From Psychrobacter ciconiae (lineage in GTDB: Bacteria; Pseudomonadota; Gammaproteobacteria; Pseudomonadales; Moraxellaceae): a DNA stretch of 64,000 bases. The notes under the pieces were generated by a model that was not told the origin of the DNA, did not search any database, and saw nothing but the letters and a program-made list of their open reading frames with translations. The DNA is taken from contig NZ_CAJGYV010000001.1 of the NCBI RefSeq assembly GCF_904846055.1, forward strand, positions 1,488,001-1,552,000. The letters are read 5' to 3'. Within the stretch, counting starts at the first letter, position 1. The number at the start of each line of letters is the position of its first letter. The translations under genes and the position numbers were made by a program. Shown here in pieces: positions 43,941-52,742 of the stretch.

Positions 43941-45734
43941 ATGGACATCATCAGTCATCTTTCACGGACGGTCAGCCCAGCAGTACTTGGTGATGACCGC
44001 GCGCCTACAAAAATGCGCCTGCTTGAGCAGTTTTATGCCATTTTTGCAGCAAAACTTGCCGACCCTGAAGTATTCGGTCGCTTTAGCAGCGAAAATATCG
44101 CCCATAATGACCAAGGGTTTTATGACCGGATTTGGACTGAAGGTAGCCATAAAGACCGTATCGCCAATGAACTTGCTGCCGAAAATAACGTTGATCCAAC
44201 GGCGGCGCGCGGCTTGATTGCCATGGCAGCGCCACTTGCTTATCATGAAATCAAAAACTTGGCAGGAACGACGCCGATTCCGCAATTTTTAAATGACAAT
44301 TTAAGCAGTTATCAGCATCATATCCCGCTTTGGGCAGCCGCGCTCGTTCCAGCCGGAATGGTTGCTGCAGCACCAACTGCCGCCGCTGTTCCTCCGCCAG
44401 CGGGCGTTCATATCTCAGATACCGTCAGCACTGCGCCACTTCAAAAAACGCCTGAGCCTGAAGGCAACTTTATGAAGGCTTTGTTACCGATTATCGGTTT
44501 AATCATTCTAGGGGCGCTGGCTTGGGCGCTGCTTCGCGGTTGTCAAGACAATCCTGAGCCGGTCGGCACGCCTATGGTGACGGAGCAAACCACCAATGAC
44601 GGTCAAAACGTTGCCGTGATGGATGTTGAGCCGGCGTCATTACGGATTGCAACTGGCGACAGCGCAGGGTCACTGTATGCTTGCCGAATGAACGTGGGTA
44701 ACGAAGATCTTCGTGGTACTGTGATGACGGCGATGAGCGATAACTTTGGCAGTGATGCTGACAAATGCCGCGCCGATGTTGATGACAACTTTAGTATTGA
44801 TATGCCAGCTTCAGGGGAGCTTGCAACGATTTTGCCACTGGTTAAAAATGTTCCAAACGCGAGCGCATTTATCAAGGGTAATGAAATCGTGCTAAACGCT
44901 CCTGATACGGCAGCGCTGCAAAAATTGGTAAGTGATGTTCAAGCGGCAGTCCCCTCAATGACTGTGATGGCAGAAAAGCCCCTTGATTTGCAAAGTGAGA
45001 TTGACCGCAGTATTGAAACGGCAACTATCGCTGTTGACCGTCTAGGCGATAATCCAGACCCTCGCGACGTCGCCCGAGCGCTCAGCTTACAAGTGGTTCA
45101 TTTTGAAGTGGACGAAGCCGTCATTCCTGATGTTAACAAGCCGATTCTTGACCGCGCGGTTGAAATTATGAAAAAAGTGCCGGATATGAAATTGCTCATT
45201 ACCGGTCACACCGACAGCACCGCTGATAATGCTTATAACCTGAAGCTTTCGCAAGAGCGCGCCCAATCGATGAAAGATTATATGGTGTCAAAAGGCGCTG
45301 ACCCAAGCAAACTTATCACCCAAGGTAAAGGTGAGACTGAACCGGTCGCTGACAACTCAACCGACCAAGGTCGCTTCCGTAACCGCCGCATTGAATTTAC
45401 CGTTTATGATGAAACGGCGATGAATAATGACGTGGCTATTGCTGATATCGGTGGTGTCAATCCTGTTCCTGCTGGCAATACGGTGACGGTAATTGAGCGT
45501 GAAAGCACACCAACGACCGTGGTTATTCCCGATAGCAGCGCCCCTTCAAACCCACCTACGGTAAATAATGGGAGTGTTAATACTGGCGCCGTAAACAACA
45601 CTGGAATGAGTAATGAAGGCTCAACGGACAATCGTGACCCGAACAATGTTCCCGTTCCTGCGCCAAAAAGCTCACTTCCTGCGCCGCAAACTGATGTACA
45701 ACCTATCAATAATGCCGGAACAGCAAACCAATAA
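43941..45734 (+). CDS. OmpA-domain membrane-anchored protein
   Basis: The 597-residue product shares its layout with the previous gene: N-terminal domain (1-140: MRLLEQFYAIFAAKLADPEVF, IWTEGSHKDRIANELAA), a membrane helix near 175-195 (LLPIIGLIILGALAWALL) and a BON-like domain (about 230-345). It adds an OmpA C-terminal domain (about 385-490: VVHFEVDEAVIPDVNKPILDRAV, LITGHTDSTADNAYNLKLSQERAQSMKDYMV, RFRNRRIEFTV) with the Asp and Arg that bind peptidoglycan diaminopimelate. The tail is Asn/Pro/Thr-rich. It resembles BON-OmpA proteins tethering the inner membrane to the wall. An AAGGAGAG ribosome site is present. The role of the N-terminal domain is unknown. Confidence 0.87.
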   Translation: MDIISHLSRTVSPAVLGDDRAPTKMRLLEQFYAIFAAKLADPEVFGRFSSENIAHNDQGFYDRIWTEGSHKDRIANELAAENNVDPTAARGLIAMAAPLAYHEIKNLAGTTPIPQFLNDNLSSYQHHIPLWAAALVPAGMVAAAPTAAAVPPPAGVHISDTVSTAPLQKTPEPEGNFMKALLPIIGLIILGALAWALLRGCQDNPEPVGTPMVTEQTTNDGQNVAVMDVEPASLRIATGDSAGSLYACRMNVGNEDLRGTVMTAMSDNFGSDADKCRADVDDNFSIDMPASGELATILPLVKNVPNASAFIKGNEIVLNAPDTAALQKLVSDVQAAVPSMTVMAEKPLDLQSEIDRSIETATIAVDRLGDNPDPRDVARALSLQVVHFEVDEAVIPDVNKPILDRAVEIMKKVPDMKLLITGHTDSTADNAYNLKLSQERAQSMKDYMVSKGADPSKLITQGKGETEPVADNSTDQGRFRNRRIEFTVYDETAMNNDVAIADIGGVNPVPAGNTVTVIERESTPTTVVIPDSSAPSNPPTVNNGSVNTGAVNNTGMSNEGSTDNRDPNNVPVPAPKSSLPAPQTDVQPINNAGTANQ

Positions 45735-45752
45735 ACAGCAAAACCTGATAAC

Positions 45753-45786
45753 AAAAAAACCACCAACGCGATTGGTGGTTTTTTTT
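45753..45786. terminator. Bidirectional terminator between the OmpA-domain gene and nagZ
   Basis: AAAACCACCAA / TTGGTGGTTTT stem around CGCGA, with long A and T flanks serving both convergent genes. Confidence 0.9.
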
Positions 45787-45847
45787 GTTAGGTTAAGAAA
45801 ATCTGCGGTTAAAAACGAGCTTTTTAAGCCTTAAGACGCTTTAATTC

Positions 45848-46933
45848 TTAAGACACTGAATAATTGGTAGGGTCAGCAGCTTTTGCCGATAAGCTTGCTT
45901 GATCGTCCTCAAAAAACGCCGCGCTAATGTTATCGCGAGCTTTTTGCCAATGTGGATATTGCTGACAAGTTGCTTCAAGATTGCCTTGCCACGTTGGGAT
46001 TTGGCTTTTCATGGTGGCAGTTTTATTTGCATTTTTGGAAGATGATTTAAGATTTTTTACCGCAGCAAGGGCAGTCATTGCAGCTGCTCTATCATTACAA
46101 ACCAATGCCAAATCACAACCGGCATCAATGGCAGCGCTTACCCGATCGCCAATGTTTCCGGCGACCTTTGCCCCCGCCATGGACAGATCATCAGAGAAAA
46201 TCACCCCGTCAAACCCAAGTTTGTCGCGTAAAATATCTTGCAGCCAAACTTTAGAAAATCCGGCAGGCTGATCATCAACCTGACTAAATATCACATGGGC
46301 AGGCATCAATGCATCAAGCAGCGGCAGCGTCTGTAAAAAGGGCTGAATATCGCACGCCATAATCTTTTCAAACGGTCGATCATCCACTGCCATGGTCACA
46401 TGCGAGTCCGGCGCAATCGAACCATGACCGGGAAAGTGCTTGCCGGTTGTTTTCATTCCGGCAGCTTTCATCCCGCGCATAAACTCGCTGGCAAGGGTAA
46501 TGATGACCTCAGGGTCTTTATGAAAACTGCGATCGCCAATCACAAGGCTTACATCATCAAGGTCCAGTACAGGCGCAAAGCTGATATCAACACCAACTGC
46601 CATCACCTCACAAGCCATTAAATAGCCGCAATCAAAAGCGCAAAGTTTAGCCGAACTGCTATCGACATCAAAGCGCTTGCCAAGCGCTCCCATAGGCGGC
46701 AACTTGCTAAAGCCCTCACGCAGCCGAGCCACCCGACCGCCTTCTTGGTCAATACCGATAATGACATCAGGGCGAATATCGCGAATGGCATCGCAAAGGA
46801 CGCGAACTTGCGCGGCGTCAACCACATTTCGACCAAATAAAATCACCCCGCCCACTTCTGGCTGAGCGATAAGCGCCGTATCCTCCGCGCTCAGTGTAGC
46901 TGCTGCTAAATCAATCATCAATGTGCCTGTCAT
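45848..46933 (-). CDS. nagZ: Beta-N-acetylhexosaminidase NagZ
   Basis: NagZ removes N-acetylglucosamine from anhydromuropeptides in cell-wall recycling and so influences AmpC induction where present. The 361-residue GH3 enzyme is cytoplasmic (no signal peptide). Visible motifs are VIIGIDQEGGRVARL, the flexible-loop His in TTGKHFPGHGSIAPDSH and the nucleophile Asp in VIFSDDLSMAGA. The C-terminus extends by an uninformative Lys/Ser-rich stretch. It is divergent from prc and convergent with the OmpA-domain gene. Confidence 0.95.
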   Translation of the reverse strand: MTGTLMIDLAAATLSAEDTALIAQPEVGGVILFGRNVVDAAQVRVLCDAIRDIRPDVIIGIDQEGGRVARLREGFSKLPPMGALGKRFDVDSSSAKLCAFDCGYLMACEVMAVGVDISFAPVLDLDDVSLVIGDRSFHKDPEVIITLASEFMRGMKAAGMKTTGKHFPGHGSIAPDSHVTMAVDDRPFEKIMACDIQPFLQTLPLLDALMPAHVIFSQVDDQPAGFSKVWLQDILRDKLGFDGVIFSDDLSMAGAKVAGNIGDRVSAAIDAGCDLALVCNDRAAAMTALAAVKNLKSSSKNANKTATMKSQIPTWQGNLEATCQQYPHWQKARDNISAAFFEDDQASLSAKAADPTNYSVS

Positions 46934-47335
46934 TTTATTGCCCCAATGGTTATTTGCTATATAATCAACTGTTTAAGTCTTCTATAGTTGCGCTGTCAAG
47001 AGAGCATTATGCCAATTTGACAGCTGATTGCCAATTTTTAAAGTCGTTTTAACGGATCAGTTTGACTTTTTAATAAAAAATTGATAGATAAAAGTTGACT
47101 AAAGGATAAGCGGATTGAGTCAACGTCTATGCAATTGCGAAAGAGTCTTGATACAGTTTGAGACAGTCAGAATAAGGGGGTTATGCTACTATAAATTATT
47201 TTCTAAAGTCATGGCGGCACGATTTTTTTAGTAGTATTCCTTAAATATTTTTGGTTACTGATATTTTTAATTCAATTTGTAAAATGACGGTTAAGCGGCA
47301 ATCATGAACCGTTAAGTTTCATAAAGTAGGTGTAA
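46934..47335. other. 402-bp gap between divergent nagZ and prc
   Basis: No gene. A TTGACA on the minus strand near 47001 and several AT-rich hexamers may belong to promoters, but none has a matching partner at standard spacing. Confidence 0.4.
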
Positions 47336-49537
47336 ATGATGAAAAAACAACCAGCACAGTGGTTACTGAGCATTGCGTCCGTGGGCGTTGTGGGTCTTAT
47401 TTTGACTCAAAGTTATGGTACAGCGGTGGCTGAAACCAACAGCAGCGGCTTTGCCGCCACTCCCGAGCAAAAGCTGACCACGCGTCAGGTTGCCGCCTTG
47501 TTAGACCGAAGTCATTATCTCAATCAGCCGCTTGATAGCAAAACCGGCGCGCAGATTTTGGACATGTATCTTGACGGTCTTGACCCCAATCACACCTTAT
47601 TTTTACAATCTGATGTCGATGAATTTAAACAAAAATACGCAAGCGACTTTGGAATGCGCCTAAAGCGCGGTGATCTAAGCGCGGGAGTCGATATTTTTGA
47701 GCGCTACCGCAAACGCTCTAACGAGTATTTCGATTTGGCAAGCCGCTTGCTTAAATCTAATTTAAAATTGACAGGCAATGATAGCATCGTGCTTGACCGC
47801 GAAAAATTGCCGCATTTTAAAACCAAAAAAGATCAGCGGGATTACTGGACCAAACAGATTAAATTTCAGCTGATTAGCATTACCTTAGGTCAAGAGGACG
47901 AAAAAGGTAAAGAAAAAGTCTTTATCGACAATCCGGATATTGCCTTGGGTCAAGATTTGGTTCGTAATGACACCCGATCACCCAATGAGATTTTGCTTAA
48001 TCGCCTAAAACGTCAACAGGAGCAGTTGCAGCGCTTTACCGATGATGAAATCATGGAAACGGTGCTCAATACTGCCATGCTGACTTACGATCCGCACAGC
48101 AACTATTATGCGCCGATTCAAGCCACCGAGCTACAAATCCAGTCCAGCCTTCAACTTGAAGGCATTGGCGTCTCCATCCGCCCTGATCGAAAAAATCCCG
48201 ACTATACGCGGATTGTGACCTTGGTTGATGGCGGTCCTGCTGCAAAAAGCGGTCAGATTAAACCCAATGATTTGATTATCGGCATCGCCAAAGACGGCAA
48301 AAATATGACCGATGTGGTCGGTTGGTCAACGCGTGAAATCGTCAGCCTAATCCGTGGCAAGCGTGGTACGCCCGTCACCTTAAAAGTGCGGCAGCCCAAC
48401 GCTCCTGAAGCAAGCGCAAGAACGGTCACCGTCGTTCGCGATGTGATTGAGCAAGAAGAATCGGGCGTGACTCAGCGTGTGGTCAATGTTCAGCGTAAAG
48501 GCATTGATGAGACGCCCAAACGTATCGGCGTTCTTGAAATCCCAAGCTTTTATTTAAACTATCGAGCGCGCCGCAATGGCGAAGAATACCGCAGCGTCAG
48601 TGTTGATACTGAGCGCGCCCTTAAGCAGCTCAACGCGCAAAATATTGACGGTCTTGTCGTTGACTTGCGCAACAACCCTGGTGGCTCACTCGATGAAGTT
48701 GCCAGAATGCTCGGACTGTTTATCAAAAGTGGACCGTTAGTACAAATCCGTGATAACCGCGGCAACGTTCAAGTGTTTCGCGATGACGACGGCGGCGCTC
48801 AGCTTTATGATGGCAAAATGGTGGTGCTGACTAACTTAGCTTCCGCTTCCGCCAGTGAGATTTTTGCTGCTGCCATTCAAGACTATGGTCGCGGGTTGGT
48901 CGTTGGTAGCACCACAACGGGTAAGGGTTCTGCGCAAATTCAGCTTGATAATTTAGCGTTAGGATCAGCGACCTTAACGCAGCGCAAATTTTACCGCGTC
49001 ACTGGTGGCAGTACCCAAAATAAAGGCGTGGTTCCGGATGTGAAACTGGTCAATATCTATGATGACGCCACCTTTGGCGAGCGCGCTCAAAAAAATGCCT
49101 TGCCTTGGGACACCATCAAGACCGCACCATTTAAGCCTGAAGGTAAATTTAGCGCCACCACGCTTGCGACCTTAAATCAGCAATCCAAAATCCGCCAAGC
49201 GCAAAACCCGCAGTTTGTTTATTTAAGCACCTTAAATAAAATTCGCGATATGGAAGATGAGAAAAAGCCCATTAAGCTTGATATCAATAGCCGCCGCGCT
49301 AAAATGAAGCTTGTGGAACAAAAGACCCTTGAGGCTGAAAATCAGCGCCGAAAAGCCCTAGGCGAGCGCCCTTATGCCAATTGGAGCACCTATCAGGCGC
49401 AAATGGATGCCAAATTTGAAGAACGCAGCCAAATGAAAGCCAGTATCCGCCCGCAACTGCCTGAAGATGAAGCTTATATCCATGAGGCGGCAACCTTAAT
49501 GCTCAGCGCCGCCCCAACCCCAGTTTCTGCGCCTTGA
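47336..49537 (+). CDS. prc: Carboxy-terminal (tail-specific) processing protease Prc
   Basis: Prc/Tsp is a periplasmic serine protease that degrades tagged or misfolded proteins and trims wall hydrolases. The 733-residue product is somewhat longer than E. coli Prc (682). It has a signal peptide (cut near AVAE), a helical N-domain, and a PDZ domain (about 265-350: EGIGVSIRPDRKNPDYTRIVTLVDGGPAAKSGQIKPNDLIIGI). The S41 core has the nucleophile Ser in TNLASASASEIFAAAIQDYGRG and the Lys in STTTGKGSAQIQLDN. A DUF3340-type C-terminal region follows. Start ATG 47336 is followed by a second ATG. It is the gene just before the putative GacA-controlled RNA. Confidence 0.95.
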   Translation: MMKKQPAQWLLSIASVGVVGLILTQSYGTAVAETNSSGFAATPEQKLTTRQVAALLDRSHYLNQPLDSKTGAQILDMYLDGLDPNHTLFLQSDVDEFKQKYASDFGMRLKRGDLSAGVDIFERYRKRSNEYFDLASRLLKSNLKLTGNDSIVLDREKLPHFKTKKDQRDYWTKQIKFQLISITLGQEDEKGKEKVFIDNPDIALGQDLVRNDTRSPNEILLNRLKRQQEQLQRFTDDEIMETVLNTAMLTYDPHSNYYAPIQATELQIQSSLQLEGIGVSIRPDRKNPDYTRIVTLVDGGPAAKSGQIKPNDLIIGIAKDGKNMTDVVGWSTREIVSLIRGKRGTPVTLKVRQPNAPEASARTVTVVRDVIEQEESGVTQRVVNVQRKGIDETPKRIGVLEIPSFYLNYRARRNGEEYRSVSVDTERALKQLNAQNIDGLVVDLRNNPGGSLDEVARMLGLFIKSGPLVQIRDNRGNVQVFRDDDGGAQLYDGKMVVLTNLASASASEIFAAAIQDYGRGLVVGSTTTGKGSAQIQLDNLALGSATLTQRKFYRVTGGSTQNKGVVPDVKLVNIYDDATFGERAQKNALPWDTIKTAPFKPEGKFSATTLATLNQQSKIRQAQNPQFVYLSTLNKIRDMEDEKKPIKLDINSRRAKMKLVEQKTLEAENQRRKALGERPYANWSTYQAQMDAKFEERSQMKASIRPQLPEDEAYIHEAATLMLSAAPTPVSAP

Positions 49538-49555
49538 TATAAGTTTCTTAAAAAG

Positions 49556-49583
49556 TCGCTTGTAAGTAAATGCTTACAAGCGA
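49556..49583. promoter_or_regulatory. GacA box (upstream activating palindrome) of the putative Rsm/Csr RNA
   Basis: TGTAAG at 49561-49566 and CTTACA at 49573-49578 are separated by TAAATG, an exact match to the Pseudomonas GacA upstream activating sequence TGTAAG-N6-CTTACA. The symmetry extends to 11 bp per arm. It has no T-run, so it is not the prc terminator, and it lies 18 bp past the prc stop codon. A weak promoter follows: TTGAGC (49603-49608), 18-bp spacer, TGTAGT (49627-49632). Confidence 0.75.
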
Positions 49584-49639
49584 TGACGCCTTAACCTCTT
49601 CTTTGAGCCGTTCAAATTTGCGATGATGTAGTCACTGCC

Positions 49640-49854
49640 CGATGAGGTTGTGGCAAAACGCTTTACTAGGGATTGGTTAAGCCTGCCACATTAGCCATCG
49701 GTTAAGGACAGTAAGTTCATTAGGGATGATGAAAAAAACAAGGGTAGGATGCCCGCAGTGATTTGAGGTCTTGGGATTGGACATCAAGTGACTGATTCAA
49801 GGAAGAAAGGTTGGCAAAAAAACCGTATAACGATCGTCGTTGTACGGTTTTTTT
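49640..49854 (+). ncRNA. Putative CsrA/RsmA-sequestering small RNA (CsrB/RsmY/RsmZ type)
   Basis: An RNA of roughly 200 nt is inferred between the GacA box and a strong terminator. It has GGA motifs at about 49670, 49705, 49724, 49747, 49774, 49779 and 49801, several as AGGGA/AAGGA. Predicted hairpins place GGA in loops: GCTTTAC / GTTAAGC (49660-49682, loop TAGGGATTG), TTCAT / ATGAA (49716-49733, loop TAGGGATG), GGGT / GCCC (49742-49754, loop AGGAT) and GTCT / GGAC (49768-49782, loop TGGGATT). Such loops are the CsrA/RsmA binding sites of known titrating RNAs. No protein frame with a ribosome site explains the region. The 5' end is uncertain by about 20 nt. Confidence 0.68.
49815..49854 (+). 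terminator. Intrinsic terminator of the putative small RNA
   Basis: A long stem (AAAAACCGTA paired with TACGGTTTTT, continued inward by AACGA / TCGTT with one mismatch) and a seven-T run at 49848-49854. It lies 280 bp past prc, too far to be simply its end. Confidence 0.9.
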
Positions 49855-49898
49855 GTTTGTTGGTGCTTATCATCTTATCGTTGATAAAATTTGAGTAT

Positions 49899-49928
49899 AA
49901 AAAAGCCCGTGACAGTCACAGGCTTTTT
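49899..49928 (-). terminator. Intrinsic terminator after slyD
   Basis: AAAAAGCC-x-GTGA / TCAC-x-GGCTTTTT stem with one mismatch, about 50 bp past the slyD stop codon on the minus strand. Confidence 0.82.
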
Positions 49929-49976
49929 ATGCATCGTACAAAAAGTTGCACCGATTATCAGTTTACATCGAGCAAA

Positions 49977-50462
49977 TTAGTGCTCAACACCGCCTACCCC
50001 GTGAACGTGACCGTGGTTCAATTCGTCTTCGGTTGCCGCTCGGACTTCTTGAATTTCCACATCAAAGGTCAAGCGCTGACCGGCTAGCGGATGGTTGGCA
50101 TCAACGGTCACTTCTTTGTCATTGACATCGATAACGGTGACCAGCATCACTTGACCGCCAGCTTCTGATTGAAACTGCATCCCAGGCTGAATGTCTTCAA
50201 CGCCTTGGAAGTTTTCGCGAGGAACGCGCTGAACTGCTTGCTCTTGGTACTCGCCATAAGCGTCGGCAGGCTCAATCACCGCGTGGACTTGTTCGCCCGC
50301 TGATTTGCCTTCGAGCTGCTTTTCAAGCCCTGGAATGATGTTTTGATGACCATGAAGGTAGGCAAGTGGCTGACCTTCTGGTGATTTATCAATGATATTG
50401 CCCTCATCGTCTTTTAACGTGTAGTTAAACTTGACGGCGGTGTCCTTTGCAATGGTAGTCAT
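49977..50462 (-). CDS. slyD: FKBP-type peptidyl-prolyl isomerase, SlyD-like
   Basis: SlyD-type proteins combine prolyl isomerase and chaperone activity and bind nickel with a His-rich tail. The start is ATG 50462 with AGGAT upstream; nine more open codons lack support. The 161-residue product has the FKBP half-domain (VKFNYTLKDDEGNIIDKSPEGQPLAYLHGHQNIIPGLEKQLEG), an insert-in-flap chaperone domain (about 70-125: VIEPADAYGEYQEQAVQRVPRENF) and the closing HPLAGQRLTFDVEIQEVR. The His tail is short (HGHVHGVGGVEH), so metal delivery is likely weaker than in E. coli SlyD. Confidence 0.9.
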   Translation of the reverse strand: MTTIAKDTAVKFNYTLKDDEGNIIDKSPEGQPLAYLHGHQNIIPGLEKQLEGKSAGEQVHAVIEPADAYGEYQEQAVQRVPRENFQGVEDIQPGMQFQSEAGGQVMLVTVIDVNDKEVTVDANHPLAGQRLTFDVEIQEVRAATEDELNHGHVHGVGGVEH

Positions 50463-50740
50463 AAAAAATCCTAGTTTGGTTGTTATCAAGTAATAAACCT
50501 AAAAAAGCCAATCAGCCAGCCAAAAAGCCACCTTACCAGTCAATTATCATCAGTTTATTAAGAGCAAGCGTTAAGTAACTGAAATTGCAGTTAGCCTATT
50601 AATTGAGATGGGGCGATTAACTTTCAAGGCAGAATTTAAAAAAATTAAGGCTAAATTAAAATTTAGCACAAAAGCGCGTCGGTTGCCTTTTTAATGACAT
50701 ACTTTTACTATGAAGCATCATAATAGAATAAGTTGCCCCT

Positions 50741-52648
50741 ATGAGTGAAAATAATAGCCTATTAATTAATGATAACATTCATTACGACATTGATTTTGCG
50801 CGCTTTAATGAGCATCTGGTTGATGTCCGCTTAAGCTTTACCGCAAAAGTGGACGCGCCAACGCTTTGGTTGCCGGCTTGGATTGCCGGAAGTTACTTAA
50901 TCCGTGAGTTTGCACGCAATATCACCGCCGTTTTTTATCAAATTGAAGATCATCAAGACAATGGCAAAACGACTGAATTAAAGCGCGCGCCCAAGCTTGA
51001 TAAGCAATCGTGGCAATTGCCTGAGGTGAGCGCCGGGCAAAAGGTCACCGTCAGTTATGAGGTGTACTGCTACGACTTATCAGTTCGCACCGCTTATGTC
51101 GACCAGTCGCGATTGTTTGGCAATTTCACCTCGCTTTCGCTTGCCATTACCGATTTAGAAAAAAATCCGGTAAGCGTCAAGCTTATCGTTCCAGAAGACT
51201 TTTTGTTAACCAACAGCGATTGTAAACTTGCTTGCGGACTTAAATCCCAAAAAACCCGTGACCAAAAGCTGTATTTTGAGTTAACCGCTAGCGATTATTT
51301 TGAGCTGATTGATCACCCGTTTGAGATTGCCAGTCAAGACAGTTTTGGCTTTGTGGTTCAAGATAATGATGGCACGGCGCTTGCGCATCGCTTTTTTTTA
51401 TCGGGTCGGCACCATGCCAACTTGCCAAGGCTTCAGCGTGATTTGACTCAACTTTGCCAGACCTATGTAAATTGGCTGGGTCATGCGCCCTTTAGCGATT
51501 ATACGTTTTTGACTTATGCCAGCGGTCAAGATTATGGCGGTCTTGAGCACATCAATTCAACCAGCCTTGTGACGCCGCGCTGTGATTTGCCGCGCTTTGA
51601 TGAGCCGGAGTTGCCAAGTGCGCCGTATCAGCGCTTTTTGGGGCTTTGTAGCCATGAGTATTTTCATTCGTGGTGGGTAAAAACAGTTCGACCGTTTGGC
51701 ATGGTTGATGCCGATTTTCGCCGTGAGGTGTTCACGCCGCTGCTTTGGGTCTTTGAGGGTTTTACGTCCTACATCGACGATTTTATGCTGCAAGCGTCAG
51801 GGCTGCTTGATAAAGCAAGCTACCTGACTTTGCTGAGCGATCAAATCAGCCGCTATTATCAAACCTTTGGTCGCGCCCATCAAAGCGTTGCTGAGTCAAG
51901 CTTTGATACGTGGATTAAGCTTTACCGCGCCGATGAAAATACGGCAAATGCGGGGGTCAGTTATTACAATAAAGGCGCGCTGGTGGCGCTGTGTTTGGAC
52001 TTGTGGCTGCTCCAAAAAACGGCAGGGCAGTACCGTCTGTTTGATGTGGTTCGTGCATTTTATGATAAAGCAAAACAAGTGCCGCCTTCGCCAAAATATT
52101 CCGCCCTTGCCATCACTCCTAAAGATTTAACGGAATTGATGGGAACATTTGTTCCAGTTGAGGATTGGCTTGATTTTGAAGCGCGCTATGTCAATGGCGT
52201 GGAAAAATTGCCCATTGAACCCATGCTTGCGGCAACGGGCATCAAGATGTTTGCCGATACCCAAAACACGTTTGCCAAGCATGTGCCTTGGGGAATGCGC
52301 GTGGAAGACACGCCAAGCGGTCTTAAAGTTAATCGCGTGCTTCGAGATAGCATTGCCGCAAAAGCAGGGATTTCGGCAAATGATGTGATTGTTGCTATTG
52401 ATGGCTTAAAAGCGGACAACAAGCAATTTGCCGTGCTAAGTGCAGCAAGGCCATCGGTTATTTGTCATCTGTTTCGCCGTGATGAGCTGTTAACCGTTAC
52501 CGTTAACTTTGCCGAATTTGCGCCCGATGAGCCGTATCAAGTTCAGCTGAAGCAAGCAATTTTATCAAACGATGCTGCTGAAAATTTGCAAGTTACGCCT
52601 GCTTGGCAAGCTTGGCTTGGTGGTATGCCATGGTGCCAGTCAAATTAA
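50741..52648 (+). CDS. M61 family metallopeptidase (glycyl aminopeptidase-like)
   Basis: The 635-residue product has an N-terminal beta-rich domain (about 10-180, with WLPAWIAGSYLIREFARNI) and a gluzincin catalytic domain with zinc motif H305-E306-x-x-H309 (LCSHEYFHSWWVKTVRPFG) and a downstream Glu in FEGFTSYIDDFML. A C-terminal PDZ domain (about 520-600: RVEDTPSGLKVNRVLRDSIAAKAGISANDVIVAIDG) completes the order typical of M61. It has no signal peptide, so it is probably cytoplasmic. M61 relatives cleave N-terminal glycine or alanine from peptides. It has its own terminator. Confidence 0.92.
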   Translation: MSENNSLLINDNIHYDIDFARFNEHLVDVRLSFTAKVDAPTLWLPAWIAGSYLIREFARNITAVFYQIEDHQDNGKTTELKRAPKLDKQSWQLPEVSAGQKVTVSYEVYCYDLSVRTAYVDQSRLFGNFTSLSLAITDLEKNPVSVKLIVPEDFLLTNSDCKLACGLKSQKTRDQKLYFELTASDYFELIDHPFEIASQDSFGFVVQDNDGTALAHRFFLSGRHHANLPRLQRDLTQLCQTYVNWLGHAPFSDYTFLTYASGQDYGGLEHINSTSLVTPRCDLPRFDEPELPSAPYQRFLGLCSHEYFHSWWVKTVRPFGMVDADFRREVFTPLLWVFEGFTSYIDDFMLQASGLLDKASYLTLLSDQISRYYQTFGRAHQSVAESSFDTWIKLYRADENTANAGVSYYNKGALVALCLDLWLLQKTAGQYRLFDVVRAFYDKAKQVPPSPKYSALAITPKDLTELMGTFVPVEDWLDFEARYVNGVEKLPIEPMLAATGIKMFADTQNTFAKHVPWGMRVEDTPSGLKVNRVLRDSIAAKAGISANDVIVAIDGLKADNKQFAVLSAARPSVICHLFRRDELLTVTVNFAEFAPDEPYQVQLKQAILSNDAAENLQVTPAWQAWLGGMPWCQSN

Positions 52649-52663
52649 CCTAAATTTTTTAAC

Positions 52664-52698
52664 AAAAAAATGGCAGCGGATAAGTTGCCGTTTTTTTT
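52664..52698 (+). terminator. Intrinsic terminator after the M61 peptidase gene
   Basis: AAAATGGCAGC / GTTGCCGTTTT stem (two G-U pairs) with GGATAA loop and an eight-T run. Confidence 0.88.
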
Positions 52699-52742
52699 GA
52701 TTGATTTGATTGAAGGGTTAATTAAAAGTTAAATGGTTAAAA

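Noticed and set aside
49556-49583. Reading the 11-bp inverted repeat after prc as its transcription terminator
   Set aside because: No T-run follows, and the core matches the GacA activator palindrome exactly, so a regulator site explains it better.
49788-50087. Plus-strand open frame of 99 codons between prc and slyD
   Set aside because: It begins inside the putative small RNA, crosses two strong terminators, overlaps the slyD 3' end, has no good ribosome site and resembles no family.
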